DNA of 64,000 bases from Desulfuribacillus alkaliarsenatis (GCF_001730225.1 NZ_MIJE01000035.1:61743-125742); one strand, 5' to 3'; counted from the first letter of the stretch, positions 1-8,487 are shown. Numbers and translations: made by a program. The notes: a model not told the origin generated them from the sequence alone.

Positions 1-609
1 GCTACGGATGAAGATAAAAAGAACGTAGAAGAAAATAACAAAAAGGCTGAAGAGGCATTAGCTGTTTGTCAGGAGCAGGTCATTAATCACAAGCTAGAGA
101 TGAAGCTTGTTGATGTTGAATATACATTTGATCGAAACAAGATTATTTTTTATTTTACAGCGGATGGACGAGTTGATTTTCGTGAACTTGTTAAGGATTT
201 AGCTGCCGTATTTCGGACTCGAATTGAACTTCGGCAAATTGGAGTCAGGGACGAGGCTAAGATGCTAGGTGGGATTGGTCCCTGTGGGCGACCTCTTTGC
301 TGTGCTAGCTTTCTGGGAGAATTTGACCCAGTATCGATTCGCATGGCTAAGGATCAGAATTTATCACTAAATCCAGCGAAAATATCTGGCATATGTGGAA
401 GACTAATGTGCTGCCTTAAGTATGAAACTGATTCTTACGAAGAGGCTAGGGACTCCCTTCCAGATATAGGTGGTTATGTCGAAACGGAATTTGGTGTAGG
501 TAAGGTCATAGGCTTAAATATACTAGAGAAAATTGTTCAGGTAGAACTAGAAGATTTACAGGTTAAAGAATTATCATTAAGCGAAATAAAGGAAATAGAA
601 ATTAGATAA
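1..609 (+). CDS. ricT: RicT/YaaT (PSP1 family), 5'-truncated by window edge
   Basis: The reading frame is open from the first base, so the start lies outside the window and about 202 C-terminal codons are present. The protein carries the PSP1 core (DVEYTF, RVDFRELVKDLA, GVRDEAKMLGGIGPCG) and two cysteine groups, CGRPLCC and CGRLMCC. In B. subtilis, RicT forms the RicAFT (Y-) complex, which binds iron-sulfur clusters, stimulates RNase Y-dependent mRNA processing and influences sporulation, competence and biofilm formation; the cysteines are the likely cluster ligands. The next gene, yabA, starts about 25 bases downstream, as in Bacillus. An internal ATG at 100 also begins a long ORF, but homology to RicT continues upstream of it, so it is not the start. 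Confidence 0.93.
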   Translation, partial: ATDEDKKNVEENNKKAEEALAVCQEQVINHKLEMKLVDVEYTFDRNKIIFYFTADGRVDFRELVKDLAAVFRTRIELRQIGVRDEAKMLGGIGPCGRPLCCASFLGEFDPVSIRMAKDQNLSLNPAKISGICGRLMCCLKYETDSYEEARDSLPDIGGYVETEFGVGKVIGLNILEKIVQVELEDLQVKELSLSEIKEIEIR

Positions 610-633
610 TCTGTTAGTAAAAGGGTGGGGCGT

Positions 634-990
634 ATGGATAAACAGGATATATTCAAGCAAGTAGCCCAAATCGAAGAGAATGTAGGGAGTCTTTATCAAG
701 AGATTGGACTACTAAAGCAACAAATAGTCGCTCTAATAGAAGAGAATAATAACCTAATGATTGAGAATAAACACCTTAGAGAGCGTAATGATAGAGAAAG
801 AAAATACGTTCAAGAACCTAACTCTAACAATCTAAAGCGGCAGGAAGCACCTCCAGGTGAGGGCTATGATAACTTAGCCAGACTTTATCAAGAAGGATTT
901 CATATCTGTAATGTTCATTATGGTGGTTTACGCACCGATGGTGACTGTCTATTTTGCCTTACATTTTTGAAGCATGTAGATTCTCAATAA
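634..990 (+). CDS. yabA: YabA, negative regulator of replication initiation
   Basis: This is a 118-residue protein with an N-terminal coiled coil (about residues 1-60, rich in E, I, L and K) and a C-terminal zinc module with H-x-C near HICNVHYGG and CLFC. This is the architecture of YabA, which tetramerises through the coiled coil and binds DnaA and DnaN through the zinc domain to restrain initiation. The ATG at 634 is chosen because a strong AAGGGTGGGG Shine-Dalgarno lies just before it; an upstream alternative start would place that site inside the gene. Position between ricT and the methyltransferase matches Bacillus order. Confidence 0.92.
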   Translation: MDKQDIFKQVAQIEENVGSLYQEIGLLKQQIVALIEENNNLMIENKHLRERNDRERKYVQEPNSNNLKRQEAPPGEGYDNLARLYQEGFHICNVHYGGLRTDGDCLFCLTFLKHVDSQ

Positions 991-1006
991 TTGCGAGGTG
1001 CTCTTT

Positions 1007-1759
1007 TTGACGACCAATCAAGAAAGATTAGATGAACTATCTGATGGAATGAAGATTATCCAGTGCAAGGATGTATTCTCATTTTCTACAGACGCTGTTT
1101 TATTGGCAAGCTTTACTAGGCTAGATGCGAATGTCAGAAAGGTAATTGACTTAGGAACTGGGACTGGCCTTATACCCTTACTATTAGCGAAAAGGTACCC
1201 TAAGACTTATTTTACAGGATTAGAAATACAAGAGCGTCTTGCAGATATGTCGAGACGCTCTGTTTTGTATAACGTTCAGCATGGGAATATTAGTGCAAAC
1301 AGCATAAACATCGTCCATGGTGATTTGCGGCAAGCTGTTGAAGAGTTTGGTCATGGGTCGTTTGACGCCCTTGTATCAAATCCCCCCTATATGGAAAAAG
1401 GTATAGGTGAACAAAATCCTAACCAATACAAGGCAATTGCTAGGCATGAAATACATTGCAGCTTAGAGCAAATTTGTCAGGTCTCAAGTCAACTTTTAAA
1501 ATCTGGCGGAAAGGCGTTTTATGTTTATCGGTCTATTAGGCTAGCGGAATTGATATCAGAGCTACGAAACAACAATTTGGAACCGAAAAGGATGCGGCTG
1601 GTTGCGCCAAGAATAGATAAAGAGCCGAATATTGTATTATTAGAGGCTATTAAAAATGGGAAGCCAGGATTGCGTATTGAACCAACACTGGCCGTCTATA
1701 ATGAAGAAGGGAAATACACAGACGAGCTATTGTCTATGAATCCAACTAGTCCAAGTTAG
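1007..1759 (+). CDS. TrmN6-type SAM-dependent methyltransferase (YabB family)
   Basis: This is a class I Rossmann methyltransferase: a SAM-binding motif (IDLGTGTGLIPLLLA) near residue 45 and the catalytic SNPPY motif near residue 120 that marks N6-adenine/N-methylases. The family includes TrmN6/YfiC, which modifies A37 of tRNA1(Val), and B. subtilis YabB; the exact RNA target here is inferred from family only. The TTG at 1007 is preferred because GAGGTG sits six bases upstream; a GTG at 998 overlaps that site. In B. subtilis a GIY-YIG protein (YazA) lies between this gene and rsmI; here they are only nine bases apart, so it is absent. Confidence 0.85.
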   Translation: MTTNQERLDELSDGMKIIQCKDVFSFSTDAVLLASFTRLDANVRKVIDLGTGTGLIPLLLAKRYPKTYFTGLEIQERLADMSRRSVLYNVQHGNISANSINIVHGDLRQAVEEFGHGSFDALVSNPPYMEKGIGEQNPNQYKAIARHEIHCSLEQICQVSSQLLKSGGKAFYVYRSIRLAELISELRNNNLEPKRMRLVAPRIDKEPNIVLLEAIKNGKPGLRIEPTLAVYNEEGKYTDELLSMNPTSPS

Positions 1760-1768
1760 GAGTAAGCT

Positions 1769-2680
1769 ATGGAAAAGTTTAATGATGGTTTTATTCAGAA
1801 TAGCTTTAGCAGCCAAGAACAAGGTTCTTTGTATCTTGTTGCAACACCAATTGGCAATCTAGGTGATATGACTGCCAGAGCTATTGAGGTTTTGAAAGAT
1901 GTTGATATGATAGCAGCCGAGGATACTAGGCAGACACGCAAGCTATTAAGTGCCTTTGATATACATACTAAATTAGTAAGTTATCATGAGCATAATAAAG
2001 AGCAACAAGGCCAATATTTGCTTGAGCAGCTTCAAGCTGGAAGCAATATAGCCATTGTCTCGGACGCAGGTTTACCTGGAATTTCTGACCCAGGTGCAGA
2101 TATTGCAGATTTAGCGATTTCAGCAAGCATACCAGTTATCCCTATACCAGGTGCTAGTGCTAGTCTTACGGCGTTAACGGCATCTGGGATTAATACAGAT
2201 AGGTTCGTATTTTATGGCTTTCTTAACCGACAAAGAAGCAAAAGGAAGAAAGAGTTAGAAGGGCTTAAGGCACTTCCTTATACATTGATTTTTTATGAAT
2301 CTCCACATCGGGTAAAGGACTGTTTAACGGATATGCACTTGGTGCTTGGGGATCGACGGGTAAGTATTGGACGAGAGCTGACTAAGAAATTTGAACAATT
2401 TATACGTGGTAAAATCACATTTTGTTTAGAGGCTTTAGAACAACAAAAGCTCCTAGGGGAGTTTACGATTGTGGTAGAGGGAATTTCTAAAGAAGAGCTA
2501 GAGCAGGTATTGACAAATAATCAGTGGTGGGAAGGACAATCTATCACAGAGCATGTTGAAAACTACATATCACAAGGGAATTCAAGTAAAGAGGCAATTA
2601 AGCTAGCTGCTAATGATCGCAGTCTGCCTAAACGCGATGTGTATCAGGAATATCATAGCTTAAATGATAATAATAGTTAG
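1769..2680 (+). CDS. rsmI: 16S rRNA 2'-O-ribose C1402 methyltransferase RsmI
   Basis: A tetrapyrrole-methylase-fold protein of 303 residues. Recognisable RsmI segments are LYLVATPIGNLGDMT near residue 23, AAEDTRQTRKLL near 50, SDAGLPGISDPG near 100 and FYESPHR near 175. RsmI 2'-O-methylates C1402 of 16S rRNA in the decoding centre. A GGAG site precedes the ATG. The extra ~20 residues ahead of the conserved LYLVATP are ordinary for Bacillota homologues. It is the last gene of the ricT-led unit and is followed by a hairpin terminator shared with the convergent abrB. Confidence 0.94.
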   Translation: MEKFNDGFIQNSFSSQEQGSLYLVATPIGNLGDMTARAIEVLKDVDMIAAEDTRQTRKLLSAFDIHTKLVSYHEHNKEQQGQYLLEQLQAGSNIAIVSDAGLPGISDPGADIADLAISASIPVIPIPGASASLTALTASGINTDRFVFYGFLNRQRSKRKKELEGLKALPYTLIFYESPHRVKDCLTDMHLVLGDRRVSIGRELTKKFEQFIRGKITFCLEALEQQKLLGEFTIVVEGISKEELEQVLTNNQWWEGQSITEHVENYISQGNSSKEAIKLAANDRSLPKRDVYQEYHSLNDNNS

Positions 2681-2697
2681 ACTAAGCCTAATAGCTA

Positions 2698-2738
2698 AAG
2701 CCATAAATTACTAGTTTAAAACTAGCGGTTTATGGCTT
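2698..2738. terminator. Bidirectional terminator between rsmI and abrB
   Basis: Inverted repeat: arm AAGCCATAAA at 2698 pairs with TTTATGGCTT ending at 2738, with an inner CTAGTTT/AAACTAG pairing. It lies between convergent genes, with A-rich and T-rich flanks on the two sides. Confidence 0.8.
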
Positions 2739-2768
2739 ATTTATACTATTAACGATAGATAGTTATGA

Positions 2769-3008
2769 TTAGGATTTCATCTCATCAATGCAAGATTGAC
2801 AAATATTTTTTCCTTTGAAATGCACAATGTTGTCAGCGTTATCACAGAAAGTACAAGCAGGCTCGTACTTTTTAAATACAATGCGATCACTATCTACATA
2901 AATTTCAAGTGCATCTTTTTCCCCAATACCTAAAGTGCGTCGAAGCTCTATAGGAATTACAACACGTCCTAACTCGTCAATTTTTCTAACGATACCCGTA
3001 GATTTCAT
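2769..3008 (-). CDS. abrB: Transition-state regulator AbrB with C-terminal zinc-type cysteines
   Basis: This 79-residue protein opens with the AbrB swapped-hairpin DNA-binding domain (STGIVRKIDELGRVVIPIEL, then GIGEKDALEI). Its C-terminus differs from B. subtilis AbrB: it has CTFC and CQSC spaced about 20 residues apart, a likely zinc-binding treble-clef or ribbon, as in several other Bacillota AbrB proteins. AbrB represses stationary-phase and biofilm genes during growth. The ATG at 3008 follows a GGAGGAG site; a longer ORF to 3047 would run through that site and through the operator. The gene is reversed relative to neighbours and has a Spo0A-type control region directly upstream. Confidence 0.92.
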   Translation of the reverse strand: MKSTGIVRKIDELGRVVIPIELRRTLGIGEKDALEIYVDSDRIVFKKYEPACTFCDNADNIVHFKGKNICQSCIDEMKS

Positions 3009-3039
3009 TATAAATGGCTCCTCCTCTATTTCTACAATT

Positions 3040-3056
3040 TTCGACAAATTTCGTCA
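3040..3056 (-). promoter_or_regulatory. Tandem Spo0A boxes in the abrB leader
   Basis: On the minus strand TGACGAA (3056-3050) and TGTCGAA (3046-3040) each match the 0A box TGNCGAA exactly and are 10 bp apart, one helical turn. They sit at and just downstream of the predicted abrB transcription start, where Spo0A-P binds to repress abrB in B. subtilis. Confidence 0.8.
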
Positions 3057-3063
3057 CGAACAT

Positions 3064-3092
3064 ACTATACCATTATATCCCATAGCAGTCAA
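3064..3092 (-). promoter_or_regulatory. Sigma-A promoter of abrB
   Basis: On the minus strand TTGACT (3092-3087) and TATAGT (3069-3064) are separated by 17 bp. The predicted start near 3057 falls directly on the tandem 0A boxes. Confidence 0.8.
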
Positions 3093-3162
3093 TACTTATG
3101 TCATTTGTTTTTTTAACAATATTTTGCTGGATTTTTTTGAGATTATGTTGCTTGATTATTCT

Positions 3163-3180
3163 TAACAAGCAGGCTTGTTA
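3163..3180. repeat. Perfect palindrome upstream of the EAL gene
   Basis: TAACAAGC and GCTTGTTA form 8-bp perfect arms around a 2-bp centre. It lies about 43 bases before the EAL gene and just ahead of an AT-rich stretch containing TATAAA. The form is that of an operator for a dimeric regulator; no known binding consensus was recognised. Confidence 0.5.
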
Positions 3181-3222
3181 CGTATAAAATAAAAGTTAAT
3201 ATAAAGTGGGGAGCTGGCGAAA

Positions 3223-4476
3223 ATGATGGGAAAAATGTCGATAGACATAGAGGGTGTAATCAAGAATAAAAGCATAATAAGTCATTACCAGCCGATTGTA
3301 TCCGTATTAAAAGGGGAGATTGTAGGATTTGAAGCACTTTCAAGGGGGAGGTGTCTAGATAACAAGGACCATATTATTTCTCCTAATCAGTTATTTCTTG
3401 AGGCACATCGAATGAGTAGGGCGGTTGAGTTAGACCGTCTGTGTCGTGATTTATCTTTAAAGTGCTATTGTGAATTTTATCGTTATAACGAAGCTGTCAT
3501 TGGCCAGTCATTATTATTTGTCAATATAGATATCAGCATAATAGATAAGGGGATTGTTGGATCAGGATATTTAGCGCAGAGTGTAAGTTCATTAGCGTTA
3601 AAGCCACAAAATATTGTTTTAGAAATACTCGAATCGCAGGTGCAAGATATAGAAGCCCTAAAAAGGTTTGTTACAATTCATAGGGAGAAGGGCTTCTTAA
3701 TTGCCCTAGACGATGTAGGGTCGGGCTATTCTAATTTAGATAGAATACCAATGTTAAAGCCTGACATTATAAAGATAGACAAAGGCTTAATAGACGGATT
3801 GGATGGGGAATTTTATAAGCAAGAAGTGTTCCGATCACTTTCAAGACTAGCGAAAAAGCTAGGTTCTTTAGTGGTGGCAGAAGGGATTGAAACGCTAGAG
3901 CAGGCAATCGCGGCCCTTGAATTGGGGGCAGATATGCTGCAAGGATATTATTTTTCTCGTCCTCAAGAAGATATAAAAGAGCTTTATTTACCTACAACTA
4001 TGCAGATAGAACAGACAGGTGAAGCCTTTAGAAAGGCCATGATGAAAAAGCTGCGATCAAAACGCATAGAATATGAAACATATGATTTCATAGTAACACA
4101 GGTTATCGATGGGCTAGAATCGACAGATGAAGATAAGTTTGATGATATATTGCGAGAGTTTACACAAGTTTTCTTAAACCTCGAGTGTATGTATATTCTA
4201 AATGCCCAAGGCGTTCAGGTAAGTAGCACCATATTTGCTGAGCAAAGAATAACTGAGCATCATAACCATGTATATAAAGCGGCGTTGAAAGGTACAGACC
4301 ATTCTATTAAAAGATATTACCTGGCCCTAAGCACAGGGCAAAATAAATATATAACAGATTCATACGTGTCGTTAGCTTCGGGCAACCTATGTGTAACAAT
4401 ATCAACTGGATTCACTGGCCTAAAAGCTGAAAAGTACATTCTATGTGTTGATTTATACCCGCAAAGATATACTTAA
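3223..4476 (+). CDS. EAL-domain cyclic-di-GMP phosphodiesterase with C-terminal sensor-like domain
   Basis: The N-terminal ~250 residues form an EAL domain that hydrolyses cyclic di-GMP. The signature residues are present: EALSR at 37-41, an NID segment, LEILES, DDVGSGYS near 163, KIDKG, AEGIET and LQGYYFSRP, so activity is expected. No GGDEF domain is present. The remaining ~150 residues (after about 265) look like a PAS/CACHE-type sensor (motifs DSYVSLASG and LCVDLYP), resembling the EAL-plus-PAS-like layout of B. subtilis YkuI. No transmembrane segment is seen, so it should be cytoplasmic. A GTGGGGAG site precedes the ATG at 3223; ATG at 3226 is an alternative. The gene stands alone between abrB and metG, where B. 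subtilis has none. Confidence 0.88.
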   Translation: MMGKMSIDIEGVIKNKSIISHYQPIVSVLKGEIVGFEALSRGRCLDNKDHIISPNQLFLEAHRMSRAVELDRLCRDLSLKCYCEFYRYNEAVIGQSLLFVNIDISIIDKGIVGSGYLAQSVSSLALKPQNIVLEILESQVQDIEALKRFVTIHREKGFLIALDDVGSGYSNLDRIPMLKPDIIKIDKGLIDGLDGEFYKQEVFRSLSRLAKKLGSLVVAEGIETLEQAIAALELGADMLQGYYFSRPQEDIKELYLPTTMQIEQTGEAFRKAMMKKLRSKRIEYETYDFIVTQVIDGLESTDEDKFDDILREFTQVFLNLECMYILNAQGVQVSSTIFAEQRITEHHNHVYKAALKGTDHSIKRYYLALSTGQNKYITDSYVSLASGNLCVTISTGFTGLKAEKYILCVDLYPQRYT

Positions 4477-4527
4477 TATTTAGTCATTAATGACAAGTGA
4501 TAAACATCTTCCTCTGTTGGTGTTTTC

Positions 4528-4557
4528 TTGACAAAAAAAATATAATATGGTTAAACT
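4528..4557 (+). promoter_or_regulatory. Candidate sigma-A promoter for metG
   Basis: TTGACA at 4528-4533 is perfect; the best -10 is TAAACT at 4552-4557 with 18-bp spacing. The stronger-looking TATAAT at 4541 is too close to the -35 to pair with it. No T-box or SAM riboswitch elements were seen in the short leader. Confidence 0.45.
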
Positions 4558-4590
4558 ATATATCAACTTGTTGAAGGGGCGGTTTGATTG

Positions 4591-6594
4591 ATGGAAAAGA
4601 AAAACACATTTTATATAACGACTCCAATTTATTACCCGAGTAATAAGCTACATATTGGAAATGCCTATACTACTATAGCATGTGATGCAATGGCAAGATA
4701 CAAAAGACTACGGGGATTTGATGTCTATTTTCTAACAGGTACTGATGAACATGGACAAAAACTACAAAAACGTGCTGCTGAAGAAGGTAAAAAACCGCTT
4801 GAGTTTATAAATCCTGTCGTAGATTGGATTCAAGATTTATGGAAACGCCTAGATGTATCATATGATGATTTTATTCGCACAACAGAGGATAGACATAAGC
4901 TCGTAGTGCAGAAGATATTTCAGAAATTAGAAGAGCAGGGGGACATTTACCTATCAGAATATGAAGGTTTGTACTGTACCCCATGTGAAGCTTTTTGGAC
5001 GGAGCGTCAAGCAGAGGGCAATAAGTGTCCAGACTGTGGTCGCCCTGTAGAGCTTGTTAAGGAAGAAAGCTATTTCTTTAGGATGTCTAAATACCAGGAG
5101 CGCTTACTGAAGCACATTGAAGAGCATCCTGAGTTTATTCAGCCTGAATCACGCCGCAATGAAATGGTTAATAATTTCTTGAAGCCTGGATTGGAAGATC
5201 TATGTGTATCGCGGACTACATTTGATTGGGGAATAAAGGTACCGAATAATCCTAAACATGTGATATATGTATGGATTGATGCTTTAGCTAATTATATTAC
5301 CGCCCTTGGTTATCTTTCAGAAGATGATGAAAAATATCGGTCATATTGGCCAGCAGATGTACATATGATTGGTAAAGATATTTTGCGTTTCCACACGATA
5401 TATTGGCCGATAATCTTAATGGCTATTGGTGAGAAGCTTCCTAAACAGGTATTCGGGCATGGATGGCTACTAATGCCAGACGGAAAGATGTCAAAATCTA
5501 AAGGTAATGTTATAGACCCTAAATTTTTAATTGAAGAATATGGCTCTGACTCAATTCGCTATTTCTTATTGCGTGAAATTGCCTTTGGTGCAGACGGGAT
5601 ATTCACGCCAGAGGTGTTTATCCAACGGCTGAATTTCGATTTAGCTAACGATTTAGGCAATCTGATTAGTCGAACTGTGGCTATGGTTGAGAAGTATTTC
5701 GATGGGAAAATTCCAACACCAAGTGCTGATGCTACAGAAGAAGTAGATAATGATTTACAACAATTAGCTGCAAAAACATTCGGCGATGTAGAGAGTAATA
5801 TGGATCGCATGCAATTTAGTAATGCTTTAACTTCTATATGGAACTTGATTGGCCGGACGAACAAATATATTGATGAAACGACACCGTGGGTATTAGCTAA
5901 AGACGCTGACAAACAGCAAAGGCTAGCTAATGTGTTGTACAATTTGTCAGAAGCAATCCGCATGATTTCAATAATGATTCAACCATTCATGACGCAGACT
6001 CCAGAAAAAATTTGGCAGCAAATGGGGCTAGTAGGACAGCAAGCTCAACTCAGTTGGGGGAGCTTAGGTGCTTGGGGAACTCTTGCACCAGGGCTACAGG
6101 TGCAAAAAGGTGATGCAATCTTCCCGCGCTTAGAGCTAGAAAAGGAAATAGCAAAAATCGATGAGTCTACAAAAGCCGCAAGGCAGCAGGCTGAGCAAAA
6201 CAAGCAAAAGCAAGCAGGCGAAGGATTATCAGAATCAGCAGATCAGGCTGTTCAAAAGCCAGAGGGGATAGCTGAGATTGCAATTGATGACTTTACTAAA
6301 GTCGATTTGCGTGTAGCTAAGATTATCGAAGCTGAACCAGTTCCAAAAGCAGATAAACTTCTAAGAATTCAATTAGACTTAGGCTATGAAAAACGCCAGG
6401 TTGTAGCTGGTATAGCTAAATACTATAAACCAGAAGAATTGGTTGGTCTTAAGATTATAATGGTGGCTAACTTAAAGTCAGTTAAACTTCGTGGGGTTGA
6501 GTCCCAGGGCATGATTTTAGCCGCAAGTGCTGGGGATGCATTAGTTCTTACAACCGTTGCAGGAGACATACCATTAGGGGCTAAGGTGAAATAA
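4591..6594 (+). CDS. metG: Methionyl-tRNA synthetase with C-terminal tRNA-binding domain
   Basis: A class I synthetase of 667 residues that charges tRNA-Met. The HIGH-type motif is LHIGNAY near residue 20 and the KMSKS motif is GKMSKSKGNV near 300. A zinc knuckle CTPC...CPDC lies near residues 127-147, characteristic of this subfamily. The C-terminal ~100 residues are a tRNA-binding/dimerisation domain (DFTKVDLRVAKIIEAE, KLLRIQLDLG), joined by a Q/K-rich linker. The ATG at 4591 follows GAAGGGGCGG; a TTG one codon earlier is less likely. tatD begins one base after the stop, so the two are translationally coupled, as in Bacillus. Confidence 0.97.
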   Translation: MEKKNTFYITTPIYYPSNKLHIGNAYTTIACDAMARYKRLRGFDVYFLTGTDEHGQKLQKRAAEEGKKPLEFINPVVDWIQDLWKRLDVSYDDFIRTTEDRHKLVVQKIFQKLEEQGDIYLSEYEGLYCTPCEAFWTERQAEGNKCPDCGRPVELVKEESYFFRMSKYQERLLKHIEEHPEFIQPESRRNEMVNNFLKPGLEDLCVSRTTFDWGIKVPNNPKHVIYVWIDALANYITALGYLSEDDEKYRSYWPADVHMIGKDILRFHTIYWPIILMAIGEKLPKQVFGHGWLLMPDGKMSKSKGNVIDPKFLIEEYGSDSIRYFLLREIAFGADGIFTPEVFIQRLNFDLANDLGNLISRTVAMVEKYFDGKIPTPSADATEEVDNDLQQLAAKTFGDVESNMDRMQFSNALTSIWNLIGRTNKYIDETTPWVLAKDADKQQRLANVLYNLSEAIRMISIMIQPFMTQTPEKIWQQMGLVGQQAQLSWGSLGAWGTLAPGLQVQKGDAIFPRLELEKEIAKIDESTKAARQQAEQNKQKQAGEGLSESADQAVQKPEGIAEIAIDDFTKVDLRVAKIIEAEPVPKADKLLRIQLDLGYEKRQVVAGIAKYYKPEELVGLKIIMVANLKSVKLRGVESQGMILAASAGDALVLTTVAGDIPLGAKVK

Positions 6595-6595
6595 C

Positions 6596-7369
6596 ATGTT
6601 AATAGATACCCATGCACATCTTGATGACAAGCGTTTTCAAGCTGATTTTGAAGAGGTTTGTCAACGAATAAAAACAGAAAAAGTTGCCAAAGTGATTAAT
6701 GTTGGATATAATCTACAATCGTCTGAGCGTTCATTAGAACTCGCAAAGACCTATGATTGGATTCAGTGCGCTGTGGGGTATCACCCTCACGATGCTAAAT
6801 TAGCCGATGAAGCTGGCTATGAGCAGCTGAGGTTATGGTCTGGGGACCCAGAAGTAGTTGCTATCGGCGAGATAGGGCTGGATTATTATTATGATAATTC
6901 TCCTCGCGATGTGCAACTGAAAGTGTTTCGCAAGCAAATTCATATCGCCAAGGAAGTGGGGCTACCGATAATCATTCATAACAGAGACGCCCATCAAGAC
7001 GTTTATGACGCTCTTCGAGAAGAGGGTGCCAAGGATGTTGGGGGCATCATGCACTGCTATTCTGGAAGCTATGAAATGGCACAGCGATTCATAGAATTAA
7101 ATTTTTTTATATCTTTAGCAGGACCAGTGACGTTTAAAAACGCGAAAAATGTTAAAGATGTAGGTAGGAACATTCCATTAGAGTATTTGTTGATAGAGAC
7201 AGATAGCCCATATTTGACGCCAGAGCCTCATCGCGGCAAGAGAAATGAACCAGCCAATGTCCGCTATGTGGCAGAAACGATTGCAGAATTACGAGAAATG
7301 GAATATAAAGCACTTGCAAGAGCTACTTCCGATAATGCTTTAAAAGCGCTTCCGAAGTTACGCTTATAG
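6596..7369 (+). CDS. tatD: TatD family metal-dependent deoxyribonuclease
   Basis: A TIM-barrel hydrolase of 257 residues with the TatD metal ligands in order: HAH near residue 6, E in GEIGLDYYYD near 92, H in IIHNRDAH near 128, H in MHCYSGS near 154 and D in ETDSPYLTP near 204. Family members are 3'-5' exo/deoxyribonucleases with roles in DNA repair and RNA turnover; B. subtilis YabD is the orthologue by position. The length is normal. Its ATG lies one base after the metG stop, within reach of ribosomes finishing metG. Confidence 0.93.
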   Translation: MLIDTHAHLDDKRFQADFEEVCQRIKTEKVAKVINVGYNLQSSERSLELAKTYDWIQCAVGYHPHDAKLADEAGYEQLRLWSGDPEVVAIGEIGLDYYYDNSPRDVQLKVFRKQIHIAKEVGLPIIIHNRDAHQDVYDALREEGAKDVGGIMHCYSGSYEMAQRFIELNFFISLAGPVTFKNAKNVKDVGRNIPLEYLLIETDSPYLTPEPHRGKRNEPANVRYVAETIAELREMEYKALARATSDNALKALPKLRL

Positions 7370-7401
7370 GGAATGTTTCAAAAAGAATATTGGAGGTATT
7401 T

Positions 7402-8319
7402 ATGAGTTTAGATGTTAATGATTTACTTAGGAGAAATCGTCAACGGTTTCTACTAATTGCTTTCGGAGTTTTATTAGTTGCTAGTTTACTAGTTTTTGCA
7501 CCGAAGGCAAATACGGCAGATAGCCTTTTTGCAGATTTATTAGCTGTAGAAAGAACTGCTGTAACAGTAGCGGTTGATGGTATGGAGCTAGAAATTAACT
7601 CTAGAGCAGTTAATGTAGAGGGAGTTATCAATGAGCTTGGGATATTCTTAGGTCAAGATGATATTGTAAGGCCTGGCTTGGATGCTTCACTAGAAAATGC
7701 TAGTTTCATAGAAATTCTAAGGGTCACGACAGAAGTAATTACAGAAGTAAAGAATGTTGAAATAGCAACAGATTATGAGGATCGAACAGATTTAGAAATT
7801 GGCCGCCAGATTGTTCTTGACCAAGGTCGGGAAGGTATTATTGAGCAGACAGTTGAAATTCGTTATGTAAACGGTGAAGAGTTTGAACGCATTGTCGTAG
7901 CAGAAACAGTACTTCAGGAGCCAAAAAATAAAGTTGTAGCGATGGGTATTAAGGATATCGTTACAAAGGATGGAGTAACCTTTAGCTTCACTAACTTTTT
8001 TGAAGATGCTGAACTTACTGCTTACGCAGCTGGTTTTGAGCATACTGGCAAAAACCCTGGAGATTATTGGTATGGAATGACCTTTACTGGAACAGAGGTA
8101 AAGGAGGGACGGACAGTAGCCGTTGATCCGAAGGTAATACCATTAGGCTGGTGGATGTACATTGAAGGCTACGGCTTTAGACGTGCAGAAGACACAGGTA
8201 GTGCCGTTAGGAATAAGCGCGTCGATATTTATTTCGATGATAACGACTTTGTCCATGCCTTTGGCTTAAAACGTGATGTGAAAATTTGGGTAATTGGGCC
8301 AAATGATCCAAGGCAATAG
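7402..8319 (+). CDS. YabE-like cell-wall protein: DUF348-G5-3D domains
   Basis: A secreted or membrane-anchored protein of 305 residues. A transmembrane segment (FLLIAFGVLLVASLLVF, about residues 16-32) is followed by one ubiquitin-like DUF348 domain (~50-105), a G5 domain (~108-185, containing DQGREGIIEQTVEIRY) and a C-terminal 3D domain with its three acidic signatures (VDPKVIPLG, EDTGSAV, VDIYFDD). The 3D domain shares the double-psi barrel of lytic transglycosylase MltA, and the family is compared with resuscitation-promoting factors, so a role in peptidoglycan turnover is inferred. B. subtilis YabE has more DUF348 copies. A GGAGGT site precedes the ATG. Confidence 0.88.
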   Translation: MSLDVNDLLRRNRQRFLLIAFGVLLVASLLVFAPKANTADSLFADLLAVERTAVTVAVDGMELEINSRAVNVEGVINELGIFLGQDDIVRPGLDASLENASFIEILRVTTEVITEVKNVEIATDYEDRTDLEIGRQIVLDQGREGIIEQTVEIRYVNGEEFERIVVAETVLQEPKNKVVAMGIKDIVTKDGVTFSFTNFFEDAELTAYAAGFEHTGKNPGDYWYGMTFTGTEVKEGRTVAVDPKVIPLGWWMYIEGYGFRRAEDTGSAVRNKRVDIYFDDNDFVHAFGLKRDVKIWVIGPNDPRQ

Positions 8320-8348
8320 AAATTGCCATAGTGGATAGGCATAAATAT

Positions 8349-8380
8349 AGTGCAGGAACTAGCCTGCGCTTTTTCTTTTG
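8349..8380 (+). terminator. Terminator after the YabE-like gene
   Basis: Arms AGTGCAGG and CCTGCGCT (8 bp with one G-U pair) around a 6-base loop, followed by TTTTTCTTTT. Confidence 0.85.
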
Positions 8381-8410
8381 AAAAATTCCTTAGGAAAAAT
8401 AGCGAATCTT

Positions 8411-8439
8411 TTGAAACACAACCGTTTTTGTGATATATT
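8411..8439 (+). promoter_or_regulatory. Sigma-A promoter for rnmV-rsmA
   Basis: TTGAAA and TATATT are separated by exactly 17 bp, between the preceding terminator and rnmV. Confidence 0.7.
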
Positions 8440-8487
8440 TTTTGGGATAAAGAACGCCTCATTAAGATAGAGATTGAAGGGATTATT

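Noticed and set aside
2935..3165. Plus-strand ORF of 76 codons over abrB and its promoter
   Set aside because: Antisense shadow of abrB; no ribosome binding site and composition explained by the operator and gene.
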